Shown: positions 17,427 to 25,750 of the stretch, piece by piece
How positions within the stretch are numbered: position 1 is the first letter of the stretch
Layout: every line of letters begins with the position of its first letter
NCBI RefSeq assembly: GCF_004340665.1
Contig: NZ_SLWO01000003.1
Coordinates: 620,001-684,000 of the forward strand
Direction of reading: 5' to 3'
DNA from: Pedobacter psychrotolerans
GTDB taxonomy: Bacteria > Bacteroidota > Bacteroidia > Sphingobacteriales > Sphingobacteriaceae
Length of the DNA stretch: 64,000 nucleotides
Position numbers and translations under genes: made by a program
Notes under the pieces: model-generated
The model's input: the letters and a program-made list of their open reading frames with translations, nothing else
What the model was told of the DNA's origin: nothing
The model's database searches: none

Positions 17427-18344
17427 CTAGTTAAAAGATTGCCTGAATGCTGAAGGAGTAAGGTTAGTTTTAGTTTTGAATAATTTGGTGAAAGACTGCA
17501 AATGTCCGAAACCGAGCGCATAAGCAATTTCACTAACGGATAAATCTGTCGTTGAAAGCTTTTCTTTAGCCAAATCAATCAGTTTCTGATGAAGATATTG
17601 TTGCATATTTTGGCCAATGAGTGTTTTTAATAATCCTGAAAGATAGCCCGCAGAAATATTTAGTTTTTCGGCGATGTAAGTTACTGTTGGTAAGCCTTTG
17701 CTGGCGAGATCTTCATTTAGATAGCTATTGACAACGTTTTCCAATCGATTGAGTATTTCATGATTGCTCACTTTACGTGTAATAAATTGGCGTTGATAAA
17801 AACGTTGTGCATAATTTAGTAGTAGTGCTATTTGTGCTATAATAACATTTTGGGTAAAGCTATCTATATTGCTATTCATTTCCCATTTCAATTGTTGGAT
17901 AACGTTGTTTAAAGTTATTTCTTCATTTTCAGCTACATGCAGGGCTTCAAATAATGTATAATCAAAAAAGTCGTAATCTTTTATTGTCTTAGCCAAAGGT
18001 GTGTTCCAAAGTAAATCTTGGTGGAAGAGGATCATCCACCCGGTTGGTCGATGGATTTTATCTTCATGAACCTCAACCGTAAAAACCTGCCCTGGGGCCA
18101 TAAAGAATAATACACCATCATCAAAATCACTCATTTGTTGGCCATACTTAATTTTAGCATCAGGAACACGCTTCAACGCAATGGAATAAAAGTCAAAGAT
18201 CATGGTATTTGAACGACCATTTACAGGCATTCTTACTTCCTCCAGATTCACCACACTCACCAGCGGATGCCCTGGCTTGGGCAATCCGGCAAGTTTATGG
18301 TATTCTGAGATTGTTTTAAATCGGTACCTGTTCGAATCTTTCAT
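17427..18344 (-). CDS. AraC-family transcriptional regulator
   Basis: This 305-residue protein has an N-terminal cupin-like sensor region (VLFFMAPGQVFTVEVHEDKIHRPTGWMILF resembles the usual beta-strand run) and a C-terminal AraC DNA-binding domain from about residue 200. That domain has two helix-turn-helix units, LPTVTYIAEKLNISAGYLSGLLK and LSVSEIAYALGFGHLQSFTKLFK, ending TNLTPSAFR. It lies 9 bases downstream of the SDR gene on the same strand, so the pair is probably cotranscribed. Such regulators often control the adjacent oxidoreductase. The effector cannot be predicted. Confidence 0.92.
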   Translation of the reverse strand: MKDSNRYRFKTISEYHKLAGLPKPGHPLVSVVNLEEVRMPVNGRSNTMIFDFYSIALKRVPDAKIKYGQQMSDFDDGVLFFMAPGQVFTVEVHEDKIHRPTGWMILFHQDLLWNTPLAKTIKDYDFFDYTLFEALHVAENEEITLNNVIQQLKWEMNSNIDSFTQNVIIAQIALLLNYAQRFYQRQFITRKVSNHEILNRLENVVNSYLNEDLASKGLPTVTYIAEKLNISAGYLSGLLKTLIGQNMQQYLHQKLIDLAKEKLSTTDLSVSEIAYALGFGHLQSFTKLFKTKTNLTPSAFRQSFN

Positions 18345-18353
18345 GACTACAAT

Positions 18354-19247
18354 TTACTTAAAATAAATGTCTTGTTTCAAATCCTGAATTAAGGTTTGAT
18401 GCTTTGTTTCCCAACCCAATCGCTCACGAGTTAAGCTTGATGAAGCAGGACCATCGATGCTTACAAAATGTTCAAACCAGGTAAAATGGGCTGCTGATTC
18501 TGGTTTCGATATACAACTAACTGGTAAGCCAAGCTGCTCGCCAATAGTTTCAGCAATTGTTTTAATTTCTATCGATTCCTCTGCTACACCATGAAAACGT
18601 GCGCCAGGGCTGGCTTGTTCTAAAGCCAATCTAAAAAGGACGGCGGCATCAAGACGATGAACCGCAGTCCACCGATTTTTCCCTTCGCCAATATAAGCAG
18701 ATGAACCTGTTTTACGGGCAATTTCAATCAGTATAGGTACGAAGCCATGAAAATCGCCTTCGCCATGAACAGATGGCGAAAGGCGAACAACAGATATGCG
18801 GACATTTTTCGCTGCAAGTACATCAACTGCTTTTTCGGATGCAATTCTTGGGTTTTGGCCGTCATAATCTGGAAGTGTATCTTCTGTAGCCAGTTGCCCA
18901 GGACTAACCATCAGGGTGCCTGAAGTAACGATAAAGGGACGATTGGTTCCTACAAGTGTATTCCCAATGGTTTCTATAGCTATGCGATCAATTTCACAAA
19001 CAGCTTTAAAACGGGTAAAATCATGAATAAAGCCCATGTGTATAATCCCATCGGCAGCATTTGCGCCCTGGCGTAAACTTTCCAGATCTTCCAGATCACC
19101 TTTATGCACTTCGGCTCCAGCCAACAATAGTGCTTTTTCTGCGGCTTCATTGCGAGCCAGGCCCAAAACCTGATGACCGGCATGAATTAATTCTTTAACC
19201 ACGGCCGAGCCAACAAAGCCAGTTGCTCCTGTTACAAAAACTTTCAT
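18354..19247 (-). CDS. Atypical SDR / NAD-dependent epimerase-like oxidoreductase
   Basis: This 297-residue protein starts MKVFVTGATGFVGSAVV, the Rossmann NAD(P)-binding motif GxxGxxG of extended or atypical SDRs, and continues with IIHMGFIHDF and KAVDVLAAKNVRISVVRLSPSVHG. The classical YxxxK catalytic motif is not evident, as in many NmrA-like and atypical members, so a binding or ether/epimerase-like role cannot be excluded. A longer reading frame begins at 19331, but the ATG at 19247 fits the nucleotide-binding strand exactly. It is the first gene of a two-gene unit with the AraC regulator. The substrate is unknown. Confidence 0.87.
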   Translation of the reverse strand: MKVFVTGATGFVGSAVVKELIHAGHQVLGLARNEAAEKALLLAGAEVHKGDLEDLESLRQGANAADGIIHMGFIHDFTRFKAVCEIDRIAIETIGNTLVGTNRPFIVTSGTLMVSPGQLATEDTLPDYDGQNPRIASEKAVDVLAAKNVRISVVRLSPSVHGEGDFHGFVPILIEIARKTGSSAYIGEGKNRWTAVHRLDAAVLFRLALEQASPGARFHGVAEESIEIKTIAETIGEQLGLPVSCISKPESAAHFTWFEHFVSIDGPASSSLTRERLGWETKHQTLIQDLKQDIYFK

Positions 19248-19407
19248 AGTGAATTGCTTTAATTTCTTAAATAATGTTGAATGAATTTTAGATTGAGTTA
19301 CGCTATAAATCGCTCCTGAATCACTATACAAAACTCCATCATTTTTAAGTCTACAATTTAGCCGAATCCATTTTTGATTTAGCTATAACACATCTGATGA
19401 TTACGCA

Positions 19408-19438
19408 TAAAAAAAGCTGATGCGTTTTATGCATCAGC
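19408..19438 (-). terminator. Terminator after the SPFH gene
   Basis: On the minus strand, GCTGATGC and GCATCAGC form a perfect 8-base stem followed by TTTTTTT. It lies just after the stop of the SPFH gene. Confidence 0.88.
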
Positions 19439-19460
19439 CTATTTTAGAAATTAAATTTGC

Positions 19461-20393
19461 TTAACTTTTCTTAACATCATTCTGACTCAATTGCATGGCC
19501 ATCATTTCCTTCATGGTTTTATTCATGCCTTCGGTACTTCCATCTAAGAAAATAATGTTACCCTCGCCATATTCGGCAAACTGTTTAATGGCTTCAGTCC
19601 ACATGGTGAATAAAATTACCGAAGTGTCAAGGTTGGCCTGTTGCATTTCATGAGCTGCATTGGTCATACCCTTTGCCACTTCTTCCCGGAATAATGCAAT
19701 TCCTTGTCCGCGGAGTTGAGCAGCTTCACGCTCTGCTGTTGCAGCAATTTTAATCGCATTACCATCAGCTTCTGCACCTTTGGTTTTGGTAATTAATAAA
19801 GCCTGACCTTCATTCTCAGCGGCTGCCTTTAAATTATTAGAAGCCACTACGCGGCTCATGGAGCGCATAATTTCTTCATCAAAAGTGATATCATTTAATT
19901 GCAAATCTTGTAAGTGATAACCCCAGCCATCTAAAACCTGATCTATTTGTTCTTTAACGTGCAATACAATTTCATTGCGTTGTGCCAGCACGTTAGCTTG
20001 CTTTTGAGTAGCTACGTAAGCACGAATCGAACCTTCTATCGTTCTGATTAGCGCTTGCATTAAATTGGTTGCATCAACAAACTTAAAGGCTACATTCTTA
20101 ATGGTTTCCTCATCCTGGTTAATCACTGAATAAAGCAACATGGCTTTGAAATATACATTTGCCTGATCTTGTGTTACAGCCTGAAATGATAGCTCAACTG
20201 ACCTGTTTTGAATGGAAATCCGTGAATAAATTTGCTCAATTAGAGGGATTTTAAAATTTAGCCCAGGCCTTAATAAGCGTTGATATTTTCCAAAAATGGT
20301 TACAACGGCTATAGTGCCTTGCTTTACCGTAACAAATGAGCTAAACAGAATTACAATTCCAAGAAAGATGACGATGTAAATGATGTATTGCAT
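19461..20393 (-). CDS. SPFH/band-7 (stomatin/prohibitin-like) membrane protein
   Basis: This 310-residue protein has one N-terminal membrane segment (about residues 2-22, YIIYIVIFLGIVILFSSF), then the SPFH domain: GTIAVVTIFGKYQRLLRPGLNFKIPLIEQI, FQAVTQDQANVYF and ATNLMQALIRTIEGSIRAYVA. A coiled-coil region rich in Ala, Glu and Lys follows (ASNNLKAAAENEGQALLI, AATAEREAAQLRGQGIAL). Such proteins oligomerise on membranes and may organise lipid microdomains or control proteases. No NfeD-type partner is adjacent, which is unusual for the slipin type. It has its own terminator and appears monocistronic. Confidence 0.92.
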   Translation of the reverse strand: MQYIIYIVIFLGIVILFSSFVTVKQGTIAVVTIFGKYQRLLRPGLNFKIPLIEQIYSRISIQNRSVELSFQAVTQDQANVYFKAMLLYSVINQDEETIKNVAFKFVDATNLMQALIRTIEGSIRAYVATQKQANVLAQRNEIVLHVKEQIDQVLDGWGYHLQDLQLNDITFDEEIMRSMSRVVASNNLKAAAENEGQALLITKTKGAEADGNAIKIAATAEREAAQLRGQGIALFREEVAKGMTNAAHEMQQANLDTSVILFTMWTEAIKQFAEYGEGNIIFLDGSTEGMNKTMKEMMAMQLSQNDVKKS

Positions 20394-20480
20394 AATTAGA
20401 TTTTTTTTGAAGTTAAAAAAAAATCATACAAATTACATGATGCTTTTTGTAGCTTTATTTTTTCCTAACTTATATATTAC

Positions 20481-22523
20481 ATGAAAAAGAATTTATTTCT
20501 TCCTGCGGCGGCAATATTGTTATTTGCGGCCTGTCAGAATGATAAAAACCATCAGGCTACAGAAACAGATCAGAGAACTGTATTTTTTGATACTGCCGGA
20601 ATGGATTCGACAGTAAAACCGGGCGATAACTTTTTCCTTTATGCCAATGGAAAATGGATGAAAAATGCGAAAATCCCACAAACAGAAACTGGATGGGGCT
20701 CTTTCTATACCTTATATAATGATAATCTTAAAAATTTAAGAACTATTCTAGAAAATGCTGCTAAAAGCAATGTTGCCAAAGGAAGTAATGAACAAAAGGT
20801 TGGTGATTTTTATGCCAGTGGAATGGATTCTTTAACCATTGAAAAGCTTGGTGTAATGCCAGTAAAGCCATTATTGGCAAAAATTGATGGCATTAAAAAT
20901 GATGAGGATCTCATTAATTTTGTATCCGAAGGTTTTAAAAACGGTCAGGGAGATTTATTTGGTTTTGGTGTTGATCCGGATGATAAAATGAGTTCCAAAA
21001 ACGTGCTTATTTTTACCCAAACAGGACTGAATTTGCCAGAACGTAGTTATTATCTTGATCAGGATGATAAGGCTAAAAAAATCAGATCAGAATATTTAAA
21101 GTACATCACCAAAGTATTTAGCCTTGCCGGAGATTCTGCTCAAGCTTCAACCTATGCCGATCATATTCTAAAGTTAGAAACCATGCTGGCAAAATCACAC
21201 TCAACACCTGTTGAACTGCGTGATCCTCAGAAAAATTATAATAAGCTGGCAGTAGCAGATTTTCAGAAACAAATTCCAAATATCAACTTTAATACGGTTC
21301 TGAAAAATCTTGGAGCATCGACAGATAGCATCATTGTCAGACAGCCTAAATATTACCAGACATTATCTGCCTTAATAAAAAGTCAGCCCATTGAAAGCTG
21401 GAAAGAAAAGTTAAAGTTTGATGCACTTAATAATGCTGCAAATGCACTTACTAAAGCATTTAGAACGGCAAAGTTTGAATTCTTTAGTAAAACATTGTAC
21501 GGACAGCTTGCACAAACTGAAAGGTGGAAAACAATGGTTAACAACACAGATAATAATCTTGGTGATTTATTAGGACAGCTTTATGCAGAACAATATTTTA
21601 AGCCTGAAGCCAAAAAACGTATGCTTGAATTGGTAAATAACTTGCAGAAGGTATATGAAGAACGAATCAAAAAAGTAGATTGGATGTCTGCCGAAACCAA
21701 GAAAAAAGCAATCGAAAAGTTAAATGCCTTTATTAAAAAGATAGGATATCCTGATCAATGGAAAAAGTATGATGATGTAGAAATTTCACGAAGTACATAT
21801 TTCGCTAACCTTCAATCGGCCAGAAAACACAGTTATAAAGAAATGATGGCTAAGCTGGGTAAAACGGTTGATAAAACGGAGTGGTTTATGACACCTCCAA
21901 CAGTGAATGCTTATTATAATCCGGCCTATAATGAAATTGTTTTTCCAGCTGGAATTTTGCAATTTCCATTCTTCGCTTTTAATGCAGATGATGCCATTAA
22001 CTATGGCGCTATTGGTGCAGTTATCGGTCATGAGATGACGCACGGATTCGACGATCAGGGCAGGCAATACGATGCTGCGGGTAATTTAAAAGAGTGGTGG
22101 ACAAAAGAAGATGCAGCAAAATTTAAAACCAAAGCCGATAAAGTGGTTGCGTTATATAATAAGTTTACACTTTTAGATAATCAGCATGTGAATGGCGCAT
22201 TAACCTTAGGCGAAAACCTTGCCGATATTGGCGGTTTAAATATTGCATATGATGCCTTTAAATTAACAGATCAAGCCAAGAGCGATAAAAAGATTGATGG
22301 CTTTACACCAGATCAGCGTTTCTTTTTAGGTTTCGCACAGGTTTGGAGAATGAAAACCAGAGATGAATCCATGCGTGTTCGCATTAAAACAGATCCACAC
22401 AGTCCGGAAATGTTTAGGGTAAATGGTACAGTTTATAATATGGAGGCTTTTTATAAGGCATTTAATATACCCACCACAGCAAAAATGTATTTAGCGCCAG
22501 AAAATAGATTAGGTGTTTGGTAA
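20481..22523 (+). CDS. M13-family (neprilysin-like) zinc metallopeptidase, lipoprotein
   Basis: Predicted envelope-anchored oligopeptidase. A lipoprotein signal ends LLFAACQN (Cys near residue 19). The 680-residue length is normal for the family. The N-terminal domain begins DTAGMDSTVKPGDNFFLYANGKWM. The catalytic zinc motif is HEMTH with His517, Glu518 and His521, and the third ligand is Glu578 in GENLADIGG. The closing region has MRVRIKTDPHSPEMFRVNG, with the conserved Arg, and ends in W. Bacterial members probably trim peptides in the periplasm. It is transcribed alone and ends in a terminator. Confidence 0.95.
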   Translation: MKKNLFLPAAAILLFAACQNDKNHQATETDQRTVFFDTAGMDSTVKPGDNFFLYANGKWMKNAKIPQTETGWGSFYTLYNDNLKNLRTILENAAKSNVAKGSNEQKVGDFYASGMDSLTIEKLGVMPVKPLLAKIDGIKNDEDLINFVSEGFKNGQGDLFGFGVDPDDKMSSKNVLIFTQTGLNLPERSYYLDQDDKAKKIRSEYLKYITKVFSLAGDSAQASTYADHILKLETMLAKSHSTPVELRDPQKNYNKLAVADFQKQIPNINFNTVLKNLGASTDSIIVRQPKYYQTLSALIKSQPIESWKEKLKFDALNNAANALTKAFRTAKFEFFSKTLYGQLAQTERWKTMVNNTDNNLGDLLGQLYAEQYFKPEAKKRMLELVNNLQKVYEERIKKVDWMSAETKKKAIEKLNAFIKKIGYPDQWKKYDDVEISRSTYFANLQSARKHSYKEMMAKLGKTVDKTEWFMTPPTVNAYYNPAYNEIVFPAGILQFPFFAFNADDAINYGAIGAVIGHEMTHGFDDQGRQYDAAGNLKEWWTKEDAAKFKTKADKVVALYNKFTLLDNQHVNGALTLGENLADIGGLNIAYDAFKLTDQAKSDKKIDGFTPDQRFFLGFAQVWRMKTRDESMRVRIKTDPHSPEMFRVNGTVYNMEAFYKAFNIPTTAKMYLAPENRLGVW

Positions 22524-22538
22524 TTGATCAAAAACTGA

Positions 22539-22577
22539 AAAAAAGCCGCGTTTCTAAAAAGATCGTGGCTTTTTTCT
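22539..22577 (+). terminator. Terminator after the M13 peptidase
   Basis: AAAAAAGCCGCG pairs with CGTGGCTTTTTT (one G-T wobble) over a short loop and is followed by a T-run. It begins 16 bases after the stop codon. Confidence 0.82.
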
Positions 22578-22632
22578 ATACTTTAAAACAAAAGTTTAAA
22601 TCTATTGTATTTAATCTATTAATCTAAAATCA

Positions 22633-22818
22633 ATGAATGTAAAACGCACTTTTGGAACAGTATTAACAATTTTAGGTATTATCGGGCTAATCTATGCAGG
22701 ATATGGCTTTGTAAACCAAAGTACAGCTACAAGGGGATTATTGGTGTATGGAATTATAGGACTGATATTTTTCGTATCGGGAATTGGGCTCGTTAAAAAC
22801 ACGAAAGACGAGAGTTAG
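22633..22818 (+). CDS. Small two-helix membrane protein
   Basis: This 61-residue protein has two hydrophobic segments, about residues 8-27 (GTVLTILGIIGLIYAGYGFV) and 36-55 (GLLVYGIIGLIFFVSGIGLV), joined by a short polar loop, and a charged tail NTKDES. Both segments share a G-I-x-G-L-I pattern, suggesting a small internal duplication. No function is known to me. Orientation and codon use match surrounding genes. It is preceded by a terminator for the M13 gene and 56 bases of AT-rich DNA. Confidence 0.65.
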   Translation: MNVKRTFGTVLTILGIIGLIYAGYGFVNQSTATRGLLVYGIIGLIFFVSGIGLVKNTKDES

Positions 22819-22938
22819 GCAAATGCTGAGCAGAACCTCAGATGGTCTTCTTTTAGTATAATGTTACTTTAGATAATATTGGTGGTGATAATGATTGCGG
22901 TCATTATCACCATTTGTAATAATAGTGCTTATCGCATT

Positions 22939-23103
22939 TTATTCTCCATATTTAAAATCCATTATAAAATATATTGAGATAGCGAGGCTTATCAATATAA
23001 TTGAAGCCAATTTATTGGATGGAGCAAATGCCATGAAAATCTGTAAAATGATTAAGGGAAAAAGAAGTACATTACCCTTATGCTTTATCCATTTATCTTT
23101 CAT
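22939..23103 (-). CDS. Tiny membrane protein, second of a coupled pair
   Basis: This 54-codon minus-strand frame starts with ATG at 23103 and stops with TAA at 22939. The product begins MKDKWIKHKG and has a hydrophobic stretch from about residue 11 to 48 (VLLFPLIILQIFMAF, then SIILISLAISIYFIM), ending DFKYGE. The ATG is one base after the TAA of the gene upstream on this strand (TAATATG), a normal arrangement for translational coupling. The plus-strand frame through the same bases starts with TTG and looks like its shadow. No family is recognised; I infer reality from the coupling and membrane profile. Confidence 0.55.
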   Translation of the reverse strand: MKDKWIKHKGNVLLFPLIILQIFMAFAPSNKLASIILISLAISIYFIMDFKYGE

Positions 23104-23104
23104 A

Positions 23105-23290
23105 TTATGATTGTTTTCTTTTATGCTTGATAATCAGATATTGACTAAATGCCACTATAGATCCCGCTAATATAATAATTCCTGCTGATAATAGGTTTTT
23201 AGGATTTTGGTTGATGTAATATGCTGCAGCCAAGACCAAAATTGCAGCAGCAATTCCAATAGTATAGTGAAGTATCAATCCTTTTTTCAT
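23105..23290 (-). CDS. Small membrane protein, first of a coupled pair
   Basis: This 61-residue protein starts MKKGLILHYTIG (an alternative start is two codons upstream). It has two hydrophobic segments, about residues 7-27 (LHYTIGIAAAILVLAAAYYI) and 35-55 (LSAGIIILAGSIVAFSQYLI), then a basic tail KHKRKQS, giving a positive-inside orientation for the C-terminus. The next gene starts one base after its stop. The pair lies between the M13 peptidase region and the CapA-like gene and shows no similarity that I recognise. Confidence 0.6.
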   Translation of the reverse strand: MKKGLILHYTIGIAAAILVLAAAYYINQNPKNLLSAGIIILAGSIVAFSQYLIIKHKRKQS

Positions 23291-23333
23291 AAACAAAGAT
23301 TCGTAAATAAACTGTAACTGATGTAACAGGAAG

Positions 23334-24431
23334 TTAATTTTTTAAGGTTATCTTATTATTTTCAAAGTTGAGCTGGTGACCTACAAAATCAATATCTGTT
23401 AAGGATTTCATACGTTTAAATGCACCTTGATTTTCATCTAATGTTAAACGATTGATTTTGTCCTGTTTAATAGAAGTTACATCAGCAAATAAGAAATCGC
23501 CTTTGGCATTTATCTTTAACTGAAGCAATGGAGCAATTCCATTATTACCTTTAAGACTAAACATGCCATAAGTACAAAAATTACCCAAACTATAAGCGAT
23601 AAATTTATTCTTGTAAACTTCAACAGCACGGGTAACATGTGGGCCATGACCTAGGACTACATCGGCACCAGCATCAATCACTGCATGTGCAAAGGCATAT
23701 ACATTTCCCCGGTTTTCATTATAAAAAATTTCATTTTTACGGGGCACGTGTTCAAAACGTGCTCCTTCACCGCCACCATGAAAAGACACAATAACGATGT
23801 CTGCCATGGTTTTGAGGCGGGTAACCAAAGCTTTGGCATCAGCTACTTTATTAATAGAAACGGTATTCTCATTTGGGGCAAAGGCGCAAAAAGCATATTT
23901 AATACTATCCTTTTCAAAAATTTCGAAAGGTTTATTAAGTTGACCTGCATAATGAATTTGTAAAGAATCTAAAATCCGGGCCGTGTTTTTTCTACCCCTT
24001 GTATCAAAATCTCCAACATGATTATTGGCAATACTCAATACATTAAAGCCAGCCTCTTTGTAAATACTTGCATAACGTTCTGGCATCCTGAAAGCATAAC
24101 AATTGTTTGGATTAATCCCATTACATTTTGTAGAGCTTCCGGAATTTAAAAAGCAACCCTCCAGGTTTCCAAATACAATATCACCTTTTAATAAGCTATC
24201 TATAGCCTGAAAACTATTTACCGCATCATCAGGGGGGAGGTTTTCTTTAGAGGGAAAAGCTGAACCAAGCATAATATCACCTACTGCAGTGATGGAGATA
24301 GTGTCTTTAATTTTTCTGATCAGGGTATCATGCTTTTCTTTCGGAACCGTAACCTGCGCATTATTGCTTGTACAGCTAATGAAAATAACGATAGCAATAA
24401 AAGAAAATAAGAGTGTGTTAAAAAACTTCAT
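23334..24431 (-). CDS. CapA-like (poly-gamma-glutamate synthesis type) metallophosphatase, lipoprotein
   Basis: This 365-residue protein has a lipoprotein signal with Cys20 in IVIFISCTSNN. The domain has the calcineurin-like CapA motifs: ITAVGDIMLGS, VFGNLEG, FNVLSIANNHVGDFDTRG, DIVIVSFHGGGEGARFEHVP and DVVLGHGPHVTRAVEVY, which carry the Asp, Asn and His metal ligands. CapA proteins take part in poly-gamma-glutamate capsule formation in Bacillus, but no CapB/CapC ligase is visible here, so a different envelope phosphatase role is likely. It has no close partner, and a terminator for the upstream gene lies just before its start. Confidence 0.9.
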   Translation of the reverse strand: MKFFNTLLFSFIAIVIFISCTSNNAQVTVPKEKHDTLIRKIKDTISITAVGDIMLGSAFPSKENLPPDDAVNSFQAIDSLLKGDIVFGNLEGCFLNSGSSTKCNGINPNNCYAFRMPERYASIYKEAGFNVLSIANNHVGDFDTRGRKNTARILDSLQIHYAGQLNKPFEIFEKDSIKYAFCAFAPNENTVSINKVADAKALVTRLKTMADIVIVSFHGGGEGARFEHVPRKNEIFYNENRGNVYAFAHAVIDAGADVVLGHGPHVTRAVEVYKNKFIAYSLGNFCTYGMFSLKGNNGIAPLLQLKINAKGDFLFADVTSIKQDKINRLTLDENQGAFKRMKSLTDIDFVGHQLNFENNKITLKN

Positions 24432-24446
24432 TATGATTAGTCATGT

Positions 24447-24482
24447 AAAAAAAAATCCTCCAAAATTGCTTTAGGAGGATTA
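24447..24482 (-). terminator. Terminator after the NlpC/P60 gene
   Basis: On the minus strand, ATCCTCC and GGAGGAT form a 7-base stem followed by nine T. It lies 45 bases after the stop of the hydrolase gene and directly before the CapA-like gene. Confidence 0.82.
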
Positions 24483-24526
24483 TATCTATTAATCTAAGAT
24501 CGTAAGGCTACAATCTTAAATCGTAT

Positions 24527-25084
24527 TTATTCTACTGTAAATTCTTTTTTGAATGATTCCAATACTCGGCCACCTTTGTAAAAATAGCGGCTGTAATATG
24601 GCTCATTTAAATTACTGATTACCACACCTCTTGAACTGGATGCATGAGCAAATCTGTTATCGCCAAGATAAATACCAACATGAGAAATACTTCTGCTTTT
24701 TATCTTGAAAAAAACCAAGTCACCCTCTTTTAAATCTTCTTTAGATAATGGATCTACCATGCTGAAGATATCACGTGAATTTCTTCTGATCGTGGTGTTG
24801 AAAACTTTGTCGTATATCGCTTTGGTAAAAGCAGAACAATCAATCCCTTTTTTGCTTGAACCACCATAACTGTAAGGTGTTCCAATCCATTCGTAAATAA
24901 ATTTATATAATTTTAAGTTCGAAGTCGCATCTACCGCTACACCCATTACTTGAGAAAAGTACTGTGAAGCTAAGTTGTCAGGATCATTTAAGTCTTTACC
25001 AGATTCTTTCGTTTTTGTTTGCGCAAATGCGGCAGAGAACGTGCAAATAGCGATTAGGGATGAAAACAAAAATTTTTTAATCAT
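24527..25084 (-). CDS. NlpC/P60 (C40) cell-wall hydrolase
   Basis: Predicted gamma-D-glutamyl-diaminopimelate endopeptidase acting on peptidoglycan in the periplasm. The 185-residue protein has a signal peptide (1-21, ending SAAFA) and a single C40 domain. Cys83 in GGSSKKGIDCSAF, His135 in SISHVGIYLG and His147 in NRFAHASSSRG form the usual catalytic set, and GDLVFFK is present. The mature region begins with a short linker and has no separate SH3 or LysM module, so substrate binding relies on the domain itself. A good promoter lies upstream and a terminator downstream, so it is a single-gene unit. Confidence 0.93.
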   Translation of the reverse strand: MIKKFLFSSLIAICTFSAAFAQTKTKESGKDLNDPDNLASQYFSQVMGVAVDATSNLKLYKFIYEWIGTPYSYGGSSKKGIDCSAFTKAIYDKVFNTTIRRNSRDIFSMVDPLSKEDLKEGDLVFFKIKSRSISHVGIYLGDNRFAHASSSRGVVISNLNEPYYSRYFYKGGRVLESFKKEFTVE

Positions 25085-25152
25085 GTTATACAGTTATGTT
25101 TGGGTATTCACTTACACAGTAACGTAAACCATTTTGGCTTATTGTTGATTGT

Positions 25153-25184
25153 CAAAGATATCAATTATACAAATGTCATCCAAA
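25153..25184 (-). promoter_or_regulatory. Promoter of the NlpC/P60 gene
   Basis: On the minus strand, TTTG at 25184-25181, a 20-base spacer, and TATCTTTG at 25160-25153 match the Bacteroidota promoter consensus exactly. The leader to the ATG would be about 60 bases. Confidence 0.65.
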
Positions 25185-25715
25185 TGTTTGTGTTAAAAAG
25201 CAAAAGTTATTAACATCTCAAAGTTGTGACATGTTAGTTAACGGTGTTTTACGGCCTAAATTATCTGTAGCATAAAACAATTTTAAAGGAATATTAAATC
25301 ATTTTGAGTTAATTTAAATAGCTCCACATCAAAGTTATTTTAATAGGATTGACTTTTTAAGGCAGAGAATCTTAGAATAAAGGGCGAATTGAATCTGTGT
25401 TTATTATGTTAAGATTTATTTTTTTAAAAAGAAAGCTCAAAGTTTGAGATTTTAGGACTTGGAATTTTCTATTTGAAGTGATTAAGCAAGGATTGGTTAA
25501 TTGTGGTGAGATAAAGTTTAGCAGAATAAAATTTCATAATAATTAGAATAAGGAATTTGTTAAATTGTGAAGTCAACCATCTGTGAAATTGCCTTTTTAG
25601 GAGAATAAGTAGATATAAAGGCCAAATGATTAAGTAACAAAAGTTAAATGTAATTTCATAGCTGATATTATGATGTTTTTACATTAGAAAGTGCCAAAAA
25701 TTATAATAAAAAAAT

Positions 25716-25723
25716 TAGATTTG
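25716..25723 (+). promoter_or_regulatory. Putative -7 box for pdhA
   Basis: TAGATTTG matches TAnnTTTG and ends 27 bases before ATG 25751. It lies downstream of the alternative GTG at 25691, so if used it rules that start out. Confidence 0.45.
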
Positions 25724-25750
25724 CTGTCGCAAAAAAACAAATACCCTAAA

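Larger units (their letters stand above)
25085..25750. other. 666-base divergent intergenic region
   Basis: This AT-rich region separates the NlpC/P60 and pyruvate dehydrogenase genes, which diverge. It holds a promoter for each side at its two ends (25153-25184 minus; 25716-25723 plus). I see no open frame of conviction, no long repeat and no RNA gene in the middle 500 bases. Confidence 0.5.

Noticed and set aside
22895..23110. 71-codon plus-strand frame with a TTG start
   Set aside because: It is antisense to the 54-codon minus-strand membrane gene, whose ATG follows the upstream stop by one base. That arrangement is better supported.
23334..24431. Poly-gamma-glutamate capsule operon around the CapA-like gene
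   Set aside because: No CapB ligase or CapC-like gene is present on either side, so the CapA call is only at family level.
25691..25750. GTG 25691 as start of pdhA
   Set aside because: The -7 box at 25716-25723 lies downstream of it, and the residues before ATG 25751 are unlike the family N-terminus.
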